This document shows positions 17,075 to 25,720 of a stretch of DNA of 64,000 nucleotides, piece by piece. The notes under the pieces are model-generated. The model saw only the letters and a program-made list of their open reading frames with translations, was not told the DNA's origin and did not search any database. This DNA comes from Clostridium isatidis. Lineage in GTDB: Bacteria; Bacillota; Clostridia; Clostridiales; Clostridiaceae. Numbering within the stretch: the first letter of the stretch is position 1; every line of letters starts with the position of its first letter. The DNA lies in NCBI RefSeq assembly GCF_002285495.1, contig NZ_CP016786.1, positions 448,001 to 512,000 of the forward strand, in the 5' to 3' direction. A program made the position numbers and the translations under genes.

Positions 17075-17950
17075 ATGATTAAATCAAAAATTTTAGCATT
17101 ATTTTTATCAGGATGTTTAATTACAGGTATAGGAATTGGAAACTACCTAAAAAAATCTGAAAATATAAATATAACAGATGCGTCAAAAAATAAAGATAGC
17201 ACAGTTGAAAATATAAAAAACAATAATGAAAATTCATCAAAAAAAGATGAAAAAGCAGATGATAATAAAATAAAAAAAGAAGCGGAAAAAGATAATAAAG
17301 AAAATATTATTGAAAAAAATAGTTTCAATGAAAATGAAACAAACACGTATGCTTCAGTAAACACAAATGATAAAAATAATGTTTCTACAAATAATAGTAA
17401 CAATGGGACAAGCAATGAAGCCCCAAAAGAAACTAAAAAAGAGGCACCAATAGTTGTTGAAGAAAATAATACTGAAGCTGTAGAGAGCCAAGTTCCAGCC
17501 CCTTCACCTTCAAAGGAAACTAACACTAAGCCAGAAGCTTCAAATAGTTTTATAGCAGAAATTGAACAAGCTATTTTTGCAAGGGTTAATCAAGAAAGAG
17601 CAGCAGCAGGGCTTCCAGCTTTAAGTTATAATAATACAATGGAACATTATGCAAGAATAAAGTCACAAGATATGGGTGATAGAGGATACTTTAACCACAC
17701 TAATCCAGAAGGGCAATTAATCACTGCTCAGATGCAGGCTGATGGAGTATCTTATAGAGCCTGGGGTGAAAATATAGCATATATTTCAGGAATGTCAGGT
17801 AACTCTCAATTAGCAACAAAATTTATGGACAACTGGATGAACTCATCAGGCCATAGAGCAAATATCTTATCTAAAAACTTTACAAGCATAGGAGTTGGGG
17901 TCTATAAAATAGGCAATACTTACTATGCAACACAAGAGTTTTATAAATAG
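17075..17950 (+). CDS. Secreted CAP-domain (SCP/PR1, YkwD-like) protein
   Basis: A 291-residue extracellular protein. It has an N-terminal membrane signal (IKSKILALFLSGCLITGIGIG), an unusually acidic, Asn/Lys/Glu-rich linker of low complexity (about 27-160), and a C-terminal CAP domain (about 163-291). That domain carries ARVNQERAAAGLPALSYNN, HYARIKSQDM, GYFNHTNPEGQ, WGENIA and SSGHRANIL, the standard cleft residues H, E, E and H. LSGC could act as a lipobox at Cys14, but the signal would be very short, so secretion or anchoring is undecided. Clostridial CAP proteins are often spore or cell-wall associated; the role is unknown. ATG follows GAGGAGGAAATAAAC. Confidence 0.88.
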   Translation: MIKSKILALFLSGCLITGIGIGNYLKKSENINITDASKNKDSTVENIKNNNENSSKKDEKADDNKIKKEAEKDNKENIIEKNSFNENETNTYASVNTNDKNNVSTNNSNNGTSNEAPKETKKEAPIVVEENNTEAVESQVPAPSPSKETNTKPEASNSFIAEIEQAIFARVNQERAAAGLPALSYNNTMEHYARIKSQDMGDRGYFNHTNPEGQLITAQMQADGVSYRAWGENIAYISGMSGNSQLATKFMDNWMNSSGHRANILSKNFTSIGVGVYKIGNTYYATQEFYK

Positions 17951-17956
17951 TTTAGT

Positions 17957-18035
17957 AAAATTCAGTTAGGAGTTAGGAGTTAGTAGTGTGGAGTGGAATT
18001 CAGTTAGTAGTTTGGAGTTTGGAGTTGAATTTTTT
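17957..18035. repeat. GGAGT-type tandem repeat (inverse of the CTCCAAACT repeat)
   Basis: The words AATTCAGTTAGGAGTTAG, GTAGTGTGGAGTGG, AATTCAGTTAGTAG and TTTGGAGTTTGGAGTTG are the reverse complement of units in the tracts at 10.75 and 19.9 kb. The tract starts 7 bp after the CAP gene stop codon. Confidence 0.75.
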
Positions 18036-18057
18036 ATAGAGATTCAAGGAGTTTAAA

Positions 18058-18103
18058 AAATAGCTGTAATTTCGTAATCAGAATTACGAAATTACAGCTA
18101 TTT
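18058..18103. terminator. Long perfect hairpin, probable terminator
   Basis: A 21-bp perfect stem (AAATAGCTGTAATTTCGTAAT with its complement) around a 3-nt loop, with A-rich DNA before it and TTTCTATTT after. It is long for an intrinsic terminator and could work on either strand. It follows the CAP gene and the GGAGT repeat. Confidence 0.75.
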
Positions 18104-18321
18104 CTATTTATTTACTTGTGCTAACAAAAAGTATTGAAATTTTTAAAATTTCAATGCTTATAAATGGCATAAAATCGTTATTTTTTATTTTTTCGCAAAA
18201 ACATGATTTAGCGAAATTATATATAAATCATATTAAAAATTCATTATTATTTCTATAATAATTTTTGACTTTGATGATACAATTATAGTTAATAATATTT
18301 GTTTTAGATGGGGGTAAATAT

Positions 18322-18492
18322 ATGAAATTTATTTTATATTTTGTATGCATTATATTAGTTGTATCATCATTAATTTTTCCGTTTATGCATTCAGAAATTG
18401 CAATAGTAATTTCTCCAGTTATTATAGGAGAATTGGGAATTATAGTTGGATTATATAAGTTGATAAAAGTTATTGAAAATAAAAATAAATAA
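18322..18492 (+). CDS. Small two-helix membrane protein (56 residues)
   Basis: A short frame with a good ribosome binding site (GATGGGGGTAAATAT, then ATG). It encodes 56 residues: MKFILYFVCIILVVSSLIF, a short polar turn around MHSE, a second hydrophobic helix IAIVISPVIIGELGIIVGLY, and a basic tail KLIKVIENKNK. The topology is that of a small integral membrane protein. I know no family. A promoter-like TTGACTTTGATGATACAATTAT lies about 55 bp upstream. The gap of about 210 bp after it is AT-rich, with nothing recognisable. Confidence 0.6.
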   Translation: MKFILYFVCIILVVSSLIFPFMHSEIAIVISPVIIGELGIIVGLYKLIKVIENKNK

Positions 18493-18706
18493 TTTTTTAA
18501 AATATTTAATCATTTAAATATTAATTATTAATTCTGACATGAAAAAATTAAGAAATATTATTATAGAAAGTATTTTAAAATAGTTTTCTTCTTTTATTTA
18601 CTTTTATCTCAGAATATAAATTTATTAGCAGAGACTTGTTATAAAGAAAAATAAAGCTTACAATATAAATGGAATAATTACAAAAATATGTAAAGAGGGC
18701 GATAGT

Positions 18707-19792
18707 ATAAAAAGCTTTGTAGGAGTATTGTTAATAGGTTTCTTTCTAATATTTTTAACAGGATGTGTTAAAGAAAATAATAGTAATGTTAGTAATCCCA
18801 AAAAAGAGATATATGTTTCTAATTATACATTTGAAACAAGAACTTCTGAAGTCCTTGTATTAGATGAAAACTTAAATTTAGTAAAAGCTTTAAAACCAAA
18901 AGGAGGCATGTATCTATATAGTGATGATACTGAGGGGTTAATTTATTCATATGGTTCAGATAGAACTATTGCAAAAATTAATGCAAAAAATAAAAAAGTA
19001 GAAAATGTAAATTTAAATGAAGGTGTTATAAAAAAAATAGAACTCGTAAATAATTCTACATGGGCAGTAGATGGTGGATATTTTTACGGTGATAATATGT
19101 ATAAATTTAATATTATTAATTTAAATACTAATGAAAAATATGATTATGATGGATTACCTATGTATTTTTCACATAAGGATAATTATATTTATATTGTAAT
19201 TTATACCATTGATAAACCATCTGTAGAATTATTAGTTTTTAATACCGATAATGGATTACATGAGAGATATAAAGTAAAAGATATAGATAAGGGAATAAAT
19301 AGTACAAGCTTTAAAATGTTAGCATTGGGAAATTATATTTTGTTAATTGATGAATTCAATTTTGATTTATATAAAATAAGCTATAATAGTTTAGATATTG
19401 TTGAGAAAGTGGGTAATTTAGCAGATTATAATATTCCTATAGCAAGCAAGCAGAATATGCCTATTCAAATGTACGAATTTGATGTACCATTAGATGAAGA
19501 AAATTTACTAATAGGAATTAATGATGGTAATGGTGTAAAATTATTAAAAATAAACATTATTGATAATAAAATTGAGGAGCTTCTTAAAGGTGAAGGTAAT
19601 AATTTTGTTTATGTTTCTAAACCTGCTGTAGATGGAGATTATATTTATATATCTTTTATAAAGGCTGGAGATATATCTACAATATCAAAATATAATTGGA
19701 AAACTGGTGAATTAATAAATAAGGCTGATTTAGGCAGCTATTTTAATAAAAAATCTCAAATAGGAAATATAACAATGTATAAAGGGAAGTAA
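18707..19792 (+). CDS. Putative lipoprotein with beta-propeller-like repeats; apparent ATA start
   Basis: The mature part (about 340 residues) is rich in beta-strand repeats such as VLVLDENLNLVKALKP, LLVFNTDNGLHERYKV and ISKYNWKTGELI, which suggests a WD40/TolB-like propeller outside the membrane. The start is odd. Reading from ATA at 18,707 gives a textbook lipoprotein signal (KSFVGVLLIGFFLIFLTGC) and lies 7 nt after AAAGAGGG. The next usable start, TTG 18,728, is only 2 nt from AGGAG and leaves a signal without positive charge. Either ATA is used, or an ATG has mutated and expression is low. Function unknown. A terminator follows. Confidence 0.65.
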   Translation: MKSFVGVLLIGFFLIFLTGCVKENNSNVSNPKKEIYVSNYTFETRTSEVLVLDENLNLVKALKPKGGMYLYSDDTEGLIYSYGSDRTIAKINAKNKKVENVNLNEGVIKKIELVNNSTWAVDGGYFYGDNMYKFNIINLNTNEKYDYDGLPMYFSHKDNYIYIVIYTIDKPSVELLVFNTDNGLHERYKVKDIDKGINSTSFKMLALGNYILLIDEFNFDLYKISYNSLDIVEKVGNLADYNIPIASKQNMPIQMYEFDVPLDEENLLIGINDGNGVKLLKINIIDNKIEELLKGEGNNFVYVSKPAVDGDYIYISFIKAGDISTISKYNWKTGELINKADLGSYFNKKSQIGNITMYKGK

Positions 19793-19832
19793 AAATTTAA
19801 TAAGTATGTATTTAGGATAATTAAATCAAATA

Positions 19833-19875
19833 AAAAAGGCAATTTCACAATTTTATTGAGAAACTGCCTTTTATT
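19833..19875 (+). terminator. Intrinsic terminator
   Basis: AAAAGGCAATTTC pairs with GAAACTGCCTTTT (one bulge), followed by ATTTATTT, just after the propeller lipoprotein gene. Confidence 0.8.
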
Positions 19876-19878
19876 TAT

Positions 19879-20055
19879 TTAATAATTCAACCAAGCTGAA
19901 TCATTTCCTTAACTCCACACTTTAAACTCCAAACTCCAAACTCCACACTCCACACTCCAAACTTCTAACTCCAAACTCCAAACTCCAAACTGTATCTTAC
20001 TCCACACTCCAAACTTCTAACTGAATTTCACTCCTAACTGTATCTCACTCCACAC
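19879..20055. repeat. CTCCAAACT/CTCCACACT tandem repeat joined to a repeat-core fragment
   Basis: This begins with AATAATTCAACCAAGCTGAATCATTTCC, a reversed, decayed copy of the core (GGAAATAATTCAGCTTAAGCTGAATTAT) of the structured repeat. It then runs about 155 bp as CTCCACACT, CTCCAAACT and CTTCTAACT units, ending beside the stop codon of the CDF gene. The two repeat families are therefore physically joined here, as they are adjacent at 10.5-11 kb. Confidence 0.75.
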
Positions 20056-20060
20056 TGCTC

Positions 20061-21242
20061 TTATCCCATATAGTCAAAATCTACGGTAATTATACAGTTA
20101 TATTGAGGATGTTCTTTTCTTATATCTTTTTTAATATTTTCTACTAAATTATCTATGTCCTTTTTATTTCCTGCTTTTGCACTATTTAATACTATATCAA
20201 AAATTAGATTTTTCTTTTCTTTTTCACCAACTATTCTAAAGTCGTGCATTGATTCTATTTGCTCGTATTTTCTTAAAACTGAGGCTATATAATTCCAAGT
20301 TTCTTGAATTTCTTCTGTCATAACACAGATAGGGTCCATATGAATTACTAAATGTATATTTAAATCTTTAGAAATTTCCCTTTCTGCAGTATCAATTATA
20401 TTATGAATTTCCATTATATTAATATCAGAAGGAATTTCAGCATGAACAGAAGCTATTATTCTGCCTGGACCATAGTTGTGAACAATTAAATCATGAACTC
20501 CTGTTACATTAGGATATTTTAAAAGTCTTTCATATATTTCGTTTACTAGTTCAGGATCTGGAGCTTCTCCAAGGAGGGGATTTAAGGTTTCTTTAACTAG
20601 AGAAAATCCAGCATATAATATGGCTAAAGCTACAAGCATACCGATATAGCCATCAATAGGGAAAGTGGTAAATTTTGCACTTAAAAAAGATATTACAACA
20701 GTACTGGAAGTAAAAACATCACCTAAGGCATCAGCAGCAGAAGCCTTTAAAGCTCCCGAATCTATTTTGTTACCAATAAATTTATTAAAGCGAGATAGCC
20801 AATATTTAAAGCCTATTGAAATAAGAAGAAGAATAAAAGGTACCATTTCAAACTTAACTTCTGTTGGATTCATAATTCTTTCAAAGGAAGATTTTACGAA
20901 TTGTATACCAACTAACATTACCAAAAATGCAACTAATAAGGCAGATAAATATTCAATTCTTCCATGACCAAAAGGATGCTCAGCATCAGCTGGCTTGTCT
21001 GCCATTTTAAAACCAATTATGGTAATTATTGAAGAGGCAGCATCAGATAAATTATTAAAAGCATCAGCTGATATAGCAATAGAACCAACAAATAGTCCTA
21101 CAAAAAACTTTATTAAAAATAAAATTATATTTATAACTATCCCTACAATTCCGCCTAATGTTCCATAAGCTTTTCTTACCTTTGAATCCTTTATATCTTC
21201 ACTATTTTTTATAAAAGACTTAACCAAAAAATTAGAAATCAT
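20061..21242 (-). CDS. Cation diffusion facilitator (CDF) family divalent-metal exporter
   Basis: A 393-residue inner-membrane proton/metal antiporter exporting Zn, Fe, Mn or Co. Six membrane helices contain the metal-site signatures ADAFNNLSDAASS (helix II) and HPFGHGRIEY (loop to helix IV), plus ASAADALGDVFTSS (helix V). The cytoplasmic C-terminal dimerisation domain has VTGVHDLIVHNYGPG and a region with IHMDPIC. The C-terminus is about 90 residues longer than minimal CDF proteins (region from ETWNYIASVLRKYEQ), as in many clostridial members. ATG follows GAGGTGATTAA. The metal cannot be set from sequence alone. It is monocistronic and divergent from the M18 aminopeptidase. Confidence 0.92.
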   Translation of the reverse strand: MISNFLVKSFIKNSEDIKDSKVRKAYGTLGGIVGIVINIILFLIKFFVGLFVGSIAISADAFNNLSDAASSIITIIGFKMADKPADAEHPFGHGRIEYLSALLVAFLVMLVGIQFVKSSFERIMNPTEVKFEMVPFILLLISIGFKYWLSRFNKFIGNKIDSGALKASAADALGDVFTSSTVVISFLSAKFTTFPIDGYIGMLVALAILYAGFSLVKETLNPLLGEAPDPELVNEIYERLLKYPNVTGVHDLIVHNYGPGRIIASVHAEIPSDINIMEIHNIIDTAEREISKDLNIHLVIHMDPICVMTEEIQETWNYIASVLRKYEQIESMHDFRIVGEKEKKNLIFDIVLNSAKAGNKKDIDNLVENIKKDIRKEHPQYNCIITVDFDYMG

Positions 21243-21575
21243 TTAATCACCTCTATTTAAAAGTATTTTTCCAAATAAAAAATGTTAATATTCCATAAAA
21301 AAATTTCCTGAATTTCATCAATAATTATATAAATTTTGGTATTAAATCTATTATAAGAGAAAAAACTATTATTTCAAATAGTAAACTGTGAATATAAAAA
21401 CTTCGATTATAAATATGTTTGATATATACTTATTTCACATATTTATTTATTTTAGCTAAGTTATATTTACAGTTTTTAATTCATAATTGAATTTTAATAA
21501 AAGAGGAACTATTTAATAATTGATTTACATTAAATGTGATATAATAAAAATAATTTAAGTTAAGGAGTGATTATC
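21243..21575. other. Divergent intergenic region
   Basis: This AT-rich stretch of about 330 bp separates the divergent CDF and M18 genes. A -10-like TATAAT at 21,540-21,545 is the likely promoter of the aminopeptidase, with only a poor -35. I see no RNA element, repeat copy or additional frame. Confidence 0.5.
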
Positions 21576-22871
21576 ATGGAAAAGAAATTAGCAACAGACT
21601 TAATTGAGTTTTTATATAAAAGTCCAACAGCATATCATTCTGTAAAAGCCATTAAAGAAGTTTTAACTTCAAAGGGATTTATAGAAATAAAAGAAGAAGA
21701 AAAGTGGAACTTACAAAAGGAAGGTAAGTATTATGTTACAAAAAATGATTCTGCCCTTATTGCTTTTACAGTAGGAAGGGGAGAAATAGAGGAAGCTGGA
21801 TTTAAATTAATTGGAGCTCATACAGATTCGCCAGGTTTTAGAATTAAGGCAAAGCCAGAAATGCTATCTGAAAATAAATATATAAAATTAAATACAGAAG
21901 TTTATGGTGGACCACTGCTTTATACATGGTTTGATAGGCCATTAGGAATTGCAGGAAAGGTTGCCTTAAAGGGAGAAAGTCCTCTAAAGCCAAGAGTAGA
22001 GCTTATTAATATAAATAGACCTATACTTATAATACCTAGTGTGGCAATTCATATGAACAGAAATGTAAATGAAGGATTTGCAGTAAATAAGCAAAAAGAT
22101 ACCTTGCCTTTACTAGGATTAATTAATGAGAAATTTGAAAAAGATAATTACTTAATAAAGATTTTAGCTGAAGAATTAAAGGTGGAAGCAGATGAAATAA
22201 TAGGCTTTGATTTAGGCTTATATGAAATTGAAAAGGGCTCAATAATGGGAATAAATGAAGAATTTATATCTGCTGGAAGGCTAGATGACCTATGGATGGT
22301 TTATGCAGGTATGAAGGCTTTAATTGATAGCGATATAAATGCTTCTACCAATGTTTTAGTTTGCGTTGATAATGAAGAAATAGGAAGCCATACGGCTCAA
22401 GGAGCTGATTCAGCTTTACTATTAAACATATTAGAAAGGATAACTATAGCCTTAGGCAAGGATAAGGAAGGTTTATATAGAGCCTTAGCAAATTCTATAA
22501 TGATCTCAGCAGACCTTGCTCATGCTGTTCATCCAAATGCTGAAGAAAAACATGATCCAACCAATAGACCGGTATTAGGAGAAGGTCCTGTTTTAAAGAC
22601 AGCAGCTTCAGGAAGCTATAGTACAGACAGTTATAATGCTGCAATTTTTGAAGGCTTATGCAAGGCAGCAGGAGTTCCATATCAAAGCTTCTTTAATAGA
22701 TCAGATGTTAGAGGAGGAAGCACAATAGGTCCTATGACATCATCAAGATTAACAATCCCAGTTATGGATATGGGTGCTCCATTATTATCAATGCATTCTA
22801 TCAGGGAATTAGCTTCAGTTAAAGATAATTACTATACAATAAAATTATTTACAGAATTCTACAAAGCATAA
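21576..22871 (+). CDS. M18 family metallo-aminopeptidase (aspartyl aminopeptidase type)
   Basis: A 431-residue cytoplasmic dinuclear zinc aminopeptidase that forms dodecameric shells in the family and removes N-terminal residues, often acidic ones. Metal and catalytic motifs are GAHTDSPGF (H82, D84), SAGRLDDLWM, VDNEEIGSHTAQGADS and, at the end, MGAPLLSMHSIRE with the last His. I use ATG 21,576; an in-frame GTG at 21,567 overlaps the AAGGAGTG ribosome binding site. It ends at its own terminator about 35 bp later, so it is not part of the peptide cluster that starts at 23,097, although a peptidase next to a peptide cluster could assist leader trimming. Confidence 0.93.
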   Translation: MEKKLATDLIEFLYKSPTAYHSVKAIKEVLTSKGFIEIKEEEKWNLQKEGKYYVTKNDSALIAFTVGRGEIEEAGFKLIGAHTDSPGFRIKAKPEMLSENKYIKLNTEVYGGPLLYTWFDRPLGIAGKVALKGESPLKPRVELININRPILIIPSVAIHMNRNVNEGFAVNKQKDTLPLLGLINEKFEKDNYLIKILAEELKVEADEIIGFDLGLYEIEKGSIMGINEEFISAGRLDDLWMVYAGMKALIDSDINASTNVLVCVDNEEIGSHTAQGADSALLLNILERITIALGKDKEGLYRALANSIMISADLAHAVHPNAEEKHDPTNRPVLGEGPVLKTAASGSYSTDSYNAAIFEGLCKAAGVPYQSFFNRSDVRGGSTIGPMTSSRLTIPVMDMGAPLLSMHSIRELASVKDNYYTIKLFTEFYKA

Positions 22872-22903
22872 AGTCTTATTATGTTGTGCTAATCAAAATT
22901 TTG

Positions 22904-22951
22904 GAAGTAATATCAAAGTAATTTAAATTATTTTGATATTACTTTTTTTAT
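22904..22951 (+). terminator. Intrinsic terminator
   Basis: AAGTAATATCAAA pairs with TTTGATATTACTT, then TTTTTTATTT. It closes the M18 gene and isolates the peptide cluster downstream. Confidence 0.88.
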
Positions 22952-23096
22952 TTAAAATTATGGATTAATTTTTACAAATCTTAAACTTTGTTAATTTAAT
23001 ATTTCGAATATGATAGCCCCTTTGTTAATATAATGGTAAAAAAAGGAGAAATAAATTTAAATAAAAATTAAAAGAAAGGATTAACAAAAATTAAAA

Positions 23097-23705
23097 ATGA
23101 GCTTTATTTATAAAATTTTGCCTAAGTTTTACAATCTTATAGACTTTATATATTTTGGAGAAGGAGAAAAGAATCCAAGGAATAAGCTAATATCTATTTT
23201 ACCAAAAGAAAAAATAAAAGTTTTAGATATGTGTACTGGAACAGCAAAAAATGCAATATTAATTTCTTCCTACAATCCTAATGCTGAAGTTATTGGAATA
23301 GACATATCAGAAGAAATGTTAAATATGGCTAATAAAAAAATAAAAAATAGAGAAAACATCAAGTTATTAAGGATGGACGCATCTAGATTAAATTTTAATG
23401 ATAATAGCTTTGATTTTACTATTATATCCTTAGTTTTACATGAAATGAATGATAAATATATTAATAAAATTATTGGCGAAGCCAAAAGAGTTACTAAAGA
23501 AAGTGGACAAATAATTATTGTGGAATGGAGAAAAGAGTTAAGTTTAATAAAAAGAATTTTATTTTACCCAATAAAGAAAATGGAGCCAAAAGGATTTGAA
23601 GAAGTAATTGAGCATAAAATAAATGAATTTATAAAAAAGTGGAGTTTAAAAGTAGATAAGATTTTTGAGTGTAATTATACCCAAATAATTTCACTAAGAA
23701 AATAA
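23097..23705 (+). CDS. Class I SAM-dependent methyltransferase at the head of the peptide cluster
   Basis: A 202-residue Rossmann methyltransferase. Motif I is VLDMCTGTAKNA (about 44-55), the acidic ribose-binding residue is in VIGIDISEEML, and later motifs are LRMDASRLNF and DFTIISLVLHEM. It is closest in style to UbiE/Methyltransf_11 enzymes; the substrate is unknown. It lies 21 bp before the radical SAM maturase on the same strand, and no terminator separates them. It may therefore methylate the peptide product or simply be its upstream neighbour. The ATG has a modest ribosome binding site (AAAGGATTAAC, somewhat distant). Membership in the cluster is inferred from spacing only. Confidence 0.8.
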   Translation: MSFIYKILPKFYNLIDFIYFGEGEKNPRNKLISILPKEKIKVLDMCTGTAKNAILISSYNPNAEVIGIDISEEMLNMANKKIKNRENIKLLRMDASRLNFNDNSFDFTIISLVLHEMNDKYINKIIGEAKRVTKESGQIIIVEWRKELSLIKRILFYPIKKMEPKGFEEVIEHKINEFIKKWSLKVDKIFECNYTQIISLRK

Positions 23706-23726
23706 ATTTTAAAGGAGATTGAGTTT

Positions 23727-25106
23727 ATGTGTAGAGTAAGCAAAAATAATATTTATCTTAAATTAAAAAAGGATCCTGAAAAATATTTATTAGTTCAAGG
23801 ATATAGAGGATCTTTTGATGTTGTAGACAGGTCAATAGCTGAAGCATTATGTAATGGTGAGAAGAATCTTGAATATTTAAAAACTTTAAGTGATGAAGAT
23901 AGAGAAATTCTTACAAAAAGAGGATATTTAACTTCTGCAACTGAAGCTGAAGAAGAAGAAATCATATCAAAGATAAGCGATATTCTTAATAGAGTATCAA
24001 AGAATACCTTAACAATAACAATTATGCCTACTTATAATTGTAATTTTAGATGTGAATACTGCTTTGAACAAAATCTTTTAAAAAAGGGAAAAGAATGGCT
24101 TTCAGGTAAGATGACAGCTGAAATAGTTGATTCTATATTTATACAGTTAGATAAATATAAGAAAGCTGGTAAAAAGATTTCAAGTGTTTATTTATTTGGT
24201 GGAGAACCGCTGTTAAGAAACAATAAAGATATAGTGGAGTATATATGTAAGAAATGTAGGGAAGCAGAAATTCCTATAAGTTGTATAAGCAATGGATATG
24301 ATTTGGATAAATATATTGATCTATTAAAAGAATATAAATTTGATAAAATTCAAATAACTGTTGATGGAATTGGAAAAGAGCATGACAAGAGAAGGTTTTT
24401 AGCAGGAGGTCAAGGTACCTATAATAGGATAATGAATAACATTCAATTAGCCCTTGATAATGGAATTAATATAACTGTAAGAACTAATGTAAATAAGAAA
24501 AATACTGATTCTATAGAAGTACTAATCAATGAATATAAAAAACGTGGCTGGGTAGGAATGAAAAACTTTAATTATTATTTTAAAGCTACCTTAAGATGTT
24601 ATGAAGAAATAGGAACGGCCCTTTCAGATGTAGAATTAATGCATCAATTGGCAGAACAATATGGAGATACCCCTCAAAGATTTCAATTTAATACTATTTA
24701 CCAAGGTTTGAGTAATAGCATAGGATATATGTTAAAAAATAATAGTATAGCTCCATTAAGATCAGGATATTGTGGAGCTCATACTGGAATGTATACTATT
24801 GATCCATATGGAGATATTTATCCATGTTGGGACGTATTAGCTCAAGATGATTGTAAAATAGGAAAAGTAGATTTAGAGAAAAATGAATTTATATTTAATG
24901 ATAATCATGATAAGTGGAAAAAGAGAACAGTGGATAAAATAGAAGACTGCAAGGAATGCAAGTATAAGCTTTTCTGTGGCGGAGGATGTTCAGCTCAAGC
25001 TAAGGTAGTAAGTAATGATATAAATAGAGCTTATTGTGATGATTTTACGAATATATTTGATGAAGTAGTAGTAGAAATAGTAGAGAAGAATTTACAAATA
25101 TCATAG
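23727..25106 (+). CDS. Radical SAM/SPASM peptide maturase with N-terminal recognition domain
   Basis: A 459-residue radical SAM enzyme. The SAM [4Fe-4S] motif is CNFRCEYC (C105, C109, C112), followed by LFGGEPLL. A C-terminal SPASM region binds auxiliary clusters: GYCGAHTG, GDIYPCWDV, DCKIGKVDL, CKECKYKLFCGGGC and a last Cys near YCDDF. Residues 1-90 look like the small winged-helix recognition domain that holds RiPP leader peptides. Such SPASM enzymes make thioether (sactipeptide or ranthipeptide) or C-C crosslinks on Cys-rich peptides. Four Cys-rich precursors follow immediately, so this is their likely maturase. ATG follows AAAGGAGATTGAGTTT. Bond type cannot be read from sequence. Confidence 0.93.
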   Translation: MCRVSKNNIYLKLKKDPEKYLLVQGYRGSFDVVDRSIAEALCNGEKNLEYLKTLSDEDREILTKRGYLTSATEAEEEEIISKISDILNRVSKNTLTITIMPTYNCNFRCEYCFEQNLLKKGKEWLSGKMTAEIVDSIFIQLDKYKKAGKKISSVYLFGGEPLLRNNKDIVEYICKKCREAEIPISCISNGYDLDKYIDLLKEYKFDKIQITVDGIGKEHDKRRFLAGGQGTYNRIMNNIQLALDNGINITVRTNVNKKNTDSIEVLINEYKKRGWVGMKNFNYYFKATLRCYEEIGTALSDVELMHQLAEQYGDTPQRFQFNTIYQGLSNSIGYMLKNNSIAPLRSGYCGAHTGMYTIDPYGDIYPCWDVLAQDDCKIGKVDLEKNEFIFNDNHDKWKKRTVDKIEDCKECKYKLFCGGGCSAQAKVVSNDINRAYCDDFTNIFDEVVVEIVEKNLQIS

Positions 25107-25196
25107 TATTAATTTTTAAGTTTATTATTATGATTGATAATTAAAATTATTAATCATTTTAATAATAAGATTATTAACATAGAAAGGAGGGGAATT

Positions 25197-25337
25197 ATGG
25201 AAAAGGTAAAATCAATCAATACTGAACTTACTGTAGATGAAATGCAAATAGAAGAATTAATAACTGAATTAGTTGAAAGAGATGAATATGCATGTACAGG
25301 TGATGCATGTGGAGCAAATGCATGTGGAATAAACTAA
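25197..25337 (+). CDS. RiPP precursor peptide 1 (46 residues, CX4CX4C core)
   Basis: A small gene with the strongest ribosome binding site of the cluster (GAAAGGAGGGGAATT, then ATG). The product has an acidic leader without Cys (VKSINTEL, IEELITELVERDE) and a short C-terminal core YACTGDACGANACGIN with Cys at 33, 38 and 43. The leader is shared with three following genes, so it is the conserved recognition part and the core is the variable product. An in-frame upstream extension to 25,134 has no ribosome binding site and breaks the family alignment. An 11-bp inverted repeat (25,132-25,155) precedes it and may modulate transcription. Confidence 0.88.
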   Translation: MEKVKSINTELTVDEMQIEELITELVERDEYACTGDACGANACGIN

Positions 25338-25355
25338 TTTGAAGGAAGGTAGACA

Positions 25356-25508
25356 ATGAAGATAGAATCTATTAACAAAGAATTATCAATAAGTGCGGTA
25401 AATAATGACATAGAAGATATTATTTCAGAGCTTATAGAGAGAGATGAGTTCTCTTGCACTGGAAATACATGTCCTGTTCATAGCTGTAGAATTGTGATGC
25501 TAGAATAA
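25356..25508 (+). CDS. RiPP precursor peptide 2 (50 residues, CX4CX4C core)
   Basis: The second member of the precursor family. The leader contains IESINKELS and IEDIISELIERDE; the core is FSCTGNTCPVHSCRIVMLE with Cys at 34, 39 and 44, the same CTGxxC start and CX4CX4C spacing as peptide 1. The gap from the previous gene is 18 bp, with GAAGGAAGG as ribosome binding site. It is too short for default gene callers. The shared leader and preserved Cys spacing, despite different residues between the cysteines, strongly support it. Confidence 0.87.
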   Translation: MKIESINKELSISAVNNDIEDIISELIERDEFSCTGNTCPVHSCRIVMLE

Positions 25509-25551
25509 TATCAATCTTCATTATGATGCATTTTAAGAAGGGTGGATTAAA

Positions 25552-25689
25552 ATGGATAATATTAAGCCTTTAAATCAAGAGATAAATTATGAATTAAGAG
25601 ATATTGAAGAACTTATTAAAGAGTTAAATGATAGAAATGAGTTTTTATGCACAGGAAATGTTTGCGGGGCCGATGTAACCCTAGTATAA
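25552..25689 (+). CDS. RiPP precursor peptide 3 (45 residues, CX4C core)
   Basis: The third member. The leader contains IKPLNQEI and IEELIKELNDRNE; the core FLCTGNVCGADVTLV has only two Cys (33 and 38) in the CTGxxC box and lacks the third. RNE replaces the RDE seen in the others. The ribosome binding site is GAAGGGTGG. It may yield a product with a single crosslink, or it may be a degenerating copy. Confidence 0.85.
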   Translation: MDNIKPLNQEINYELRDIEELIKELNDRNEFLCTGNVCGADVTLV

Positions 25690-25720
25690 AAATATTTACT
25701 CAATGAAAGAAGGTTGGAAG

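Noticed and set aside
17143..17526. 127-codon minus-strand Ser/Phe/Leu-rich frame that looks like membrane protein
   Set aside because: It is the reverse of the Asn/Lys/Glu low-complexity linker of the CAP protein, which produces an artificial hydrophobic frame.
18541..18585. Fourteen-codon frame MKKLRNIIIESILK
   Set aside because: Too short, no ribosome binding site, random in AT-rich DNA.
23727..25337. The standard clostridial SCIFF (six Cys in forty-five) peptide and its maturase
   Set aside because: The precursors have two, three or six Cys with CX4C spacing and a different leader, and there are four of them. SCIFF is a single conserved peptide with six Cys in its own pattern.
25134..25337. 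Longer 67-residue version of precursor 1
   Set aside because: The extra N-terminal residues have no ribosome binding site before them and pass through the GAAAGGAGG site. The other three precursors align only from the internal ATG.
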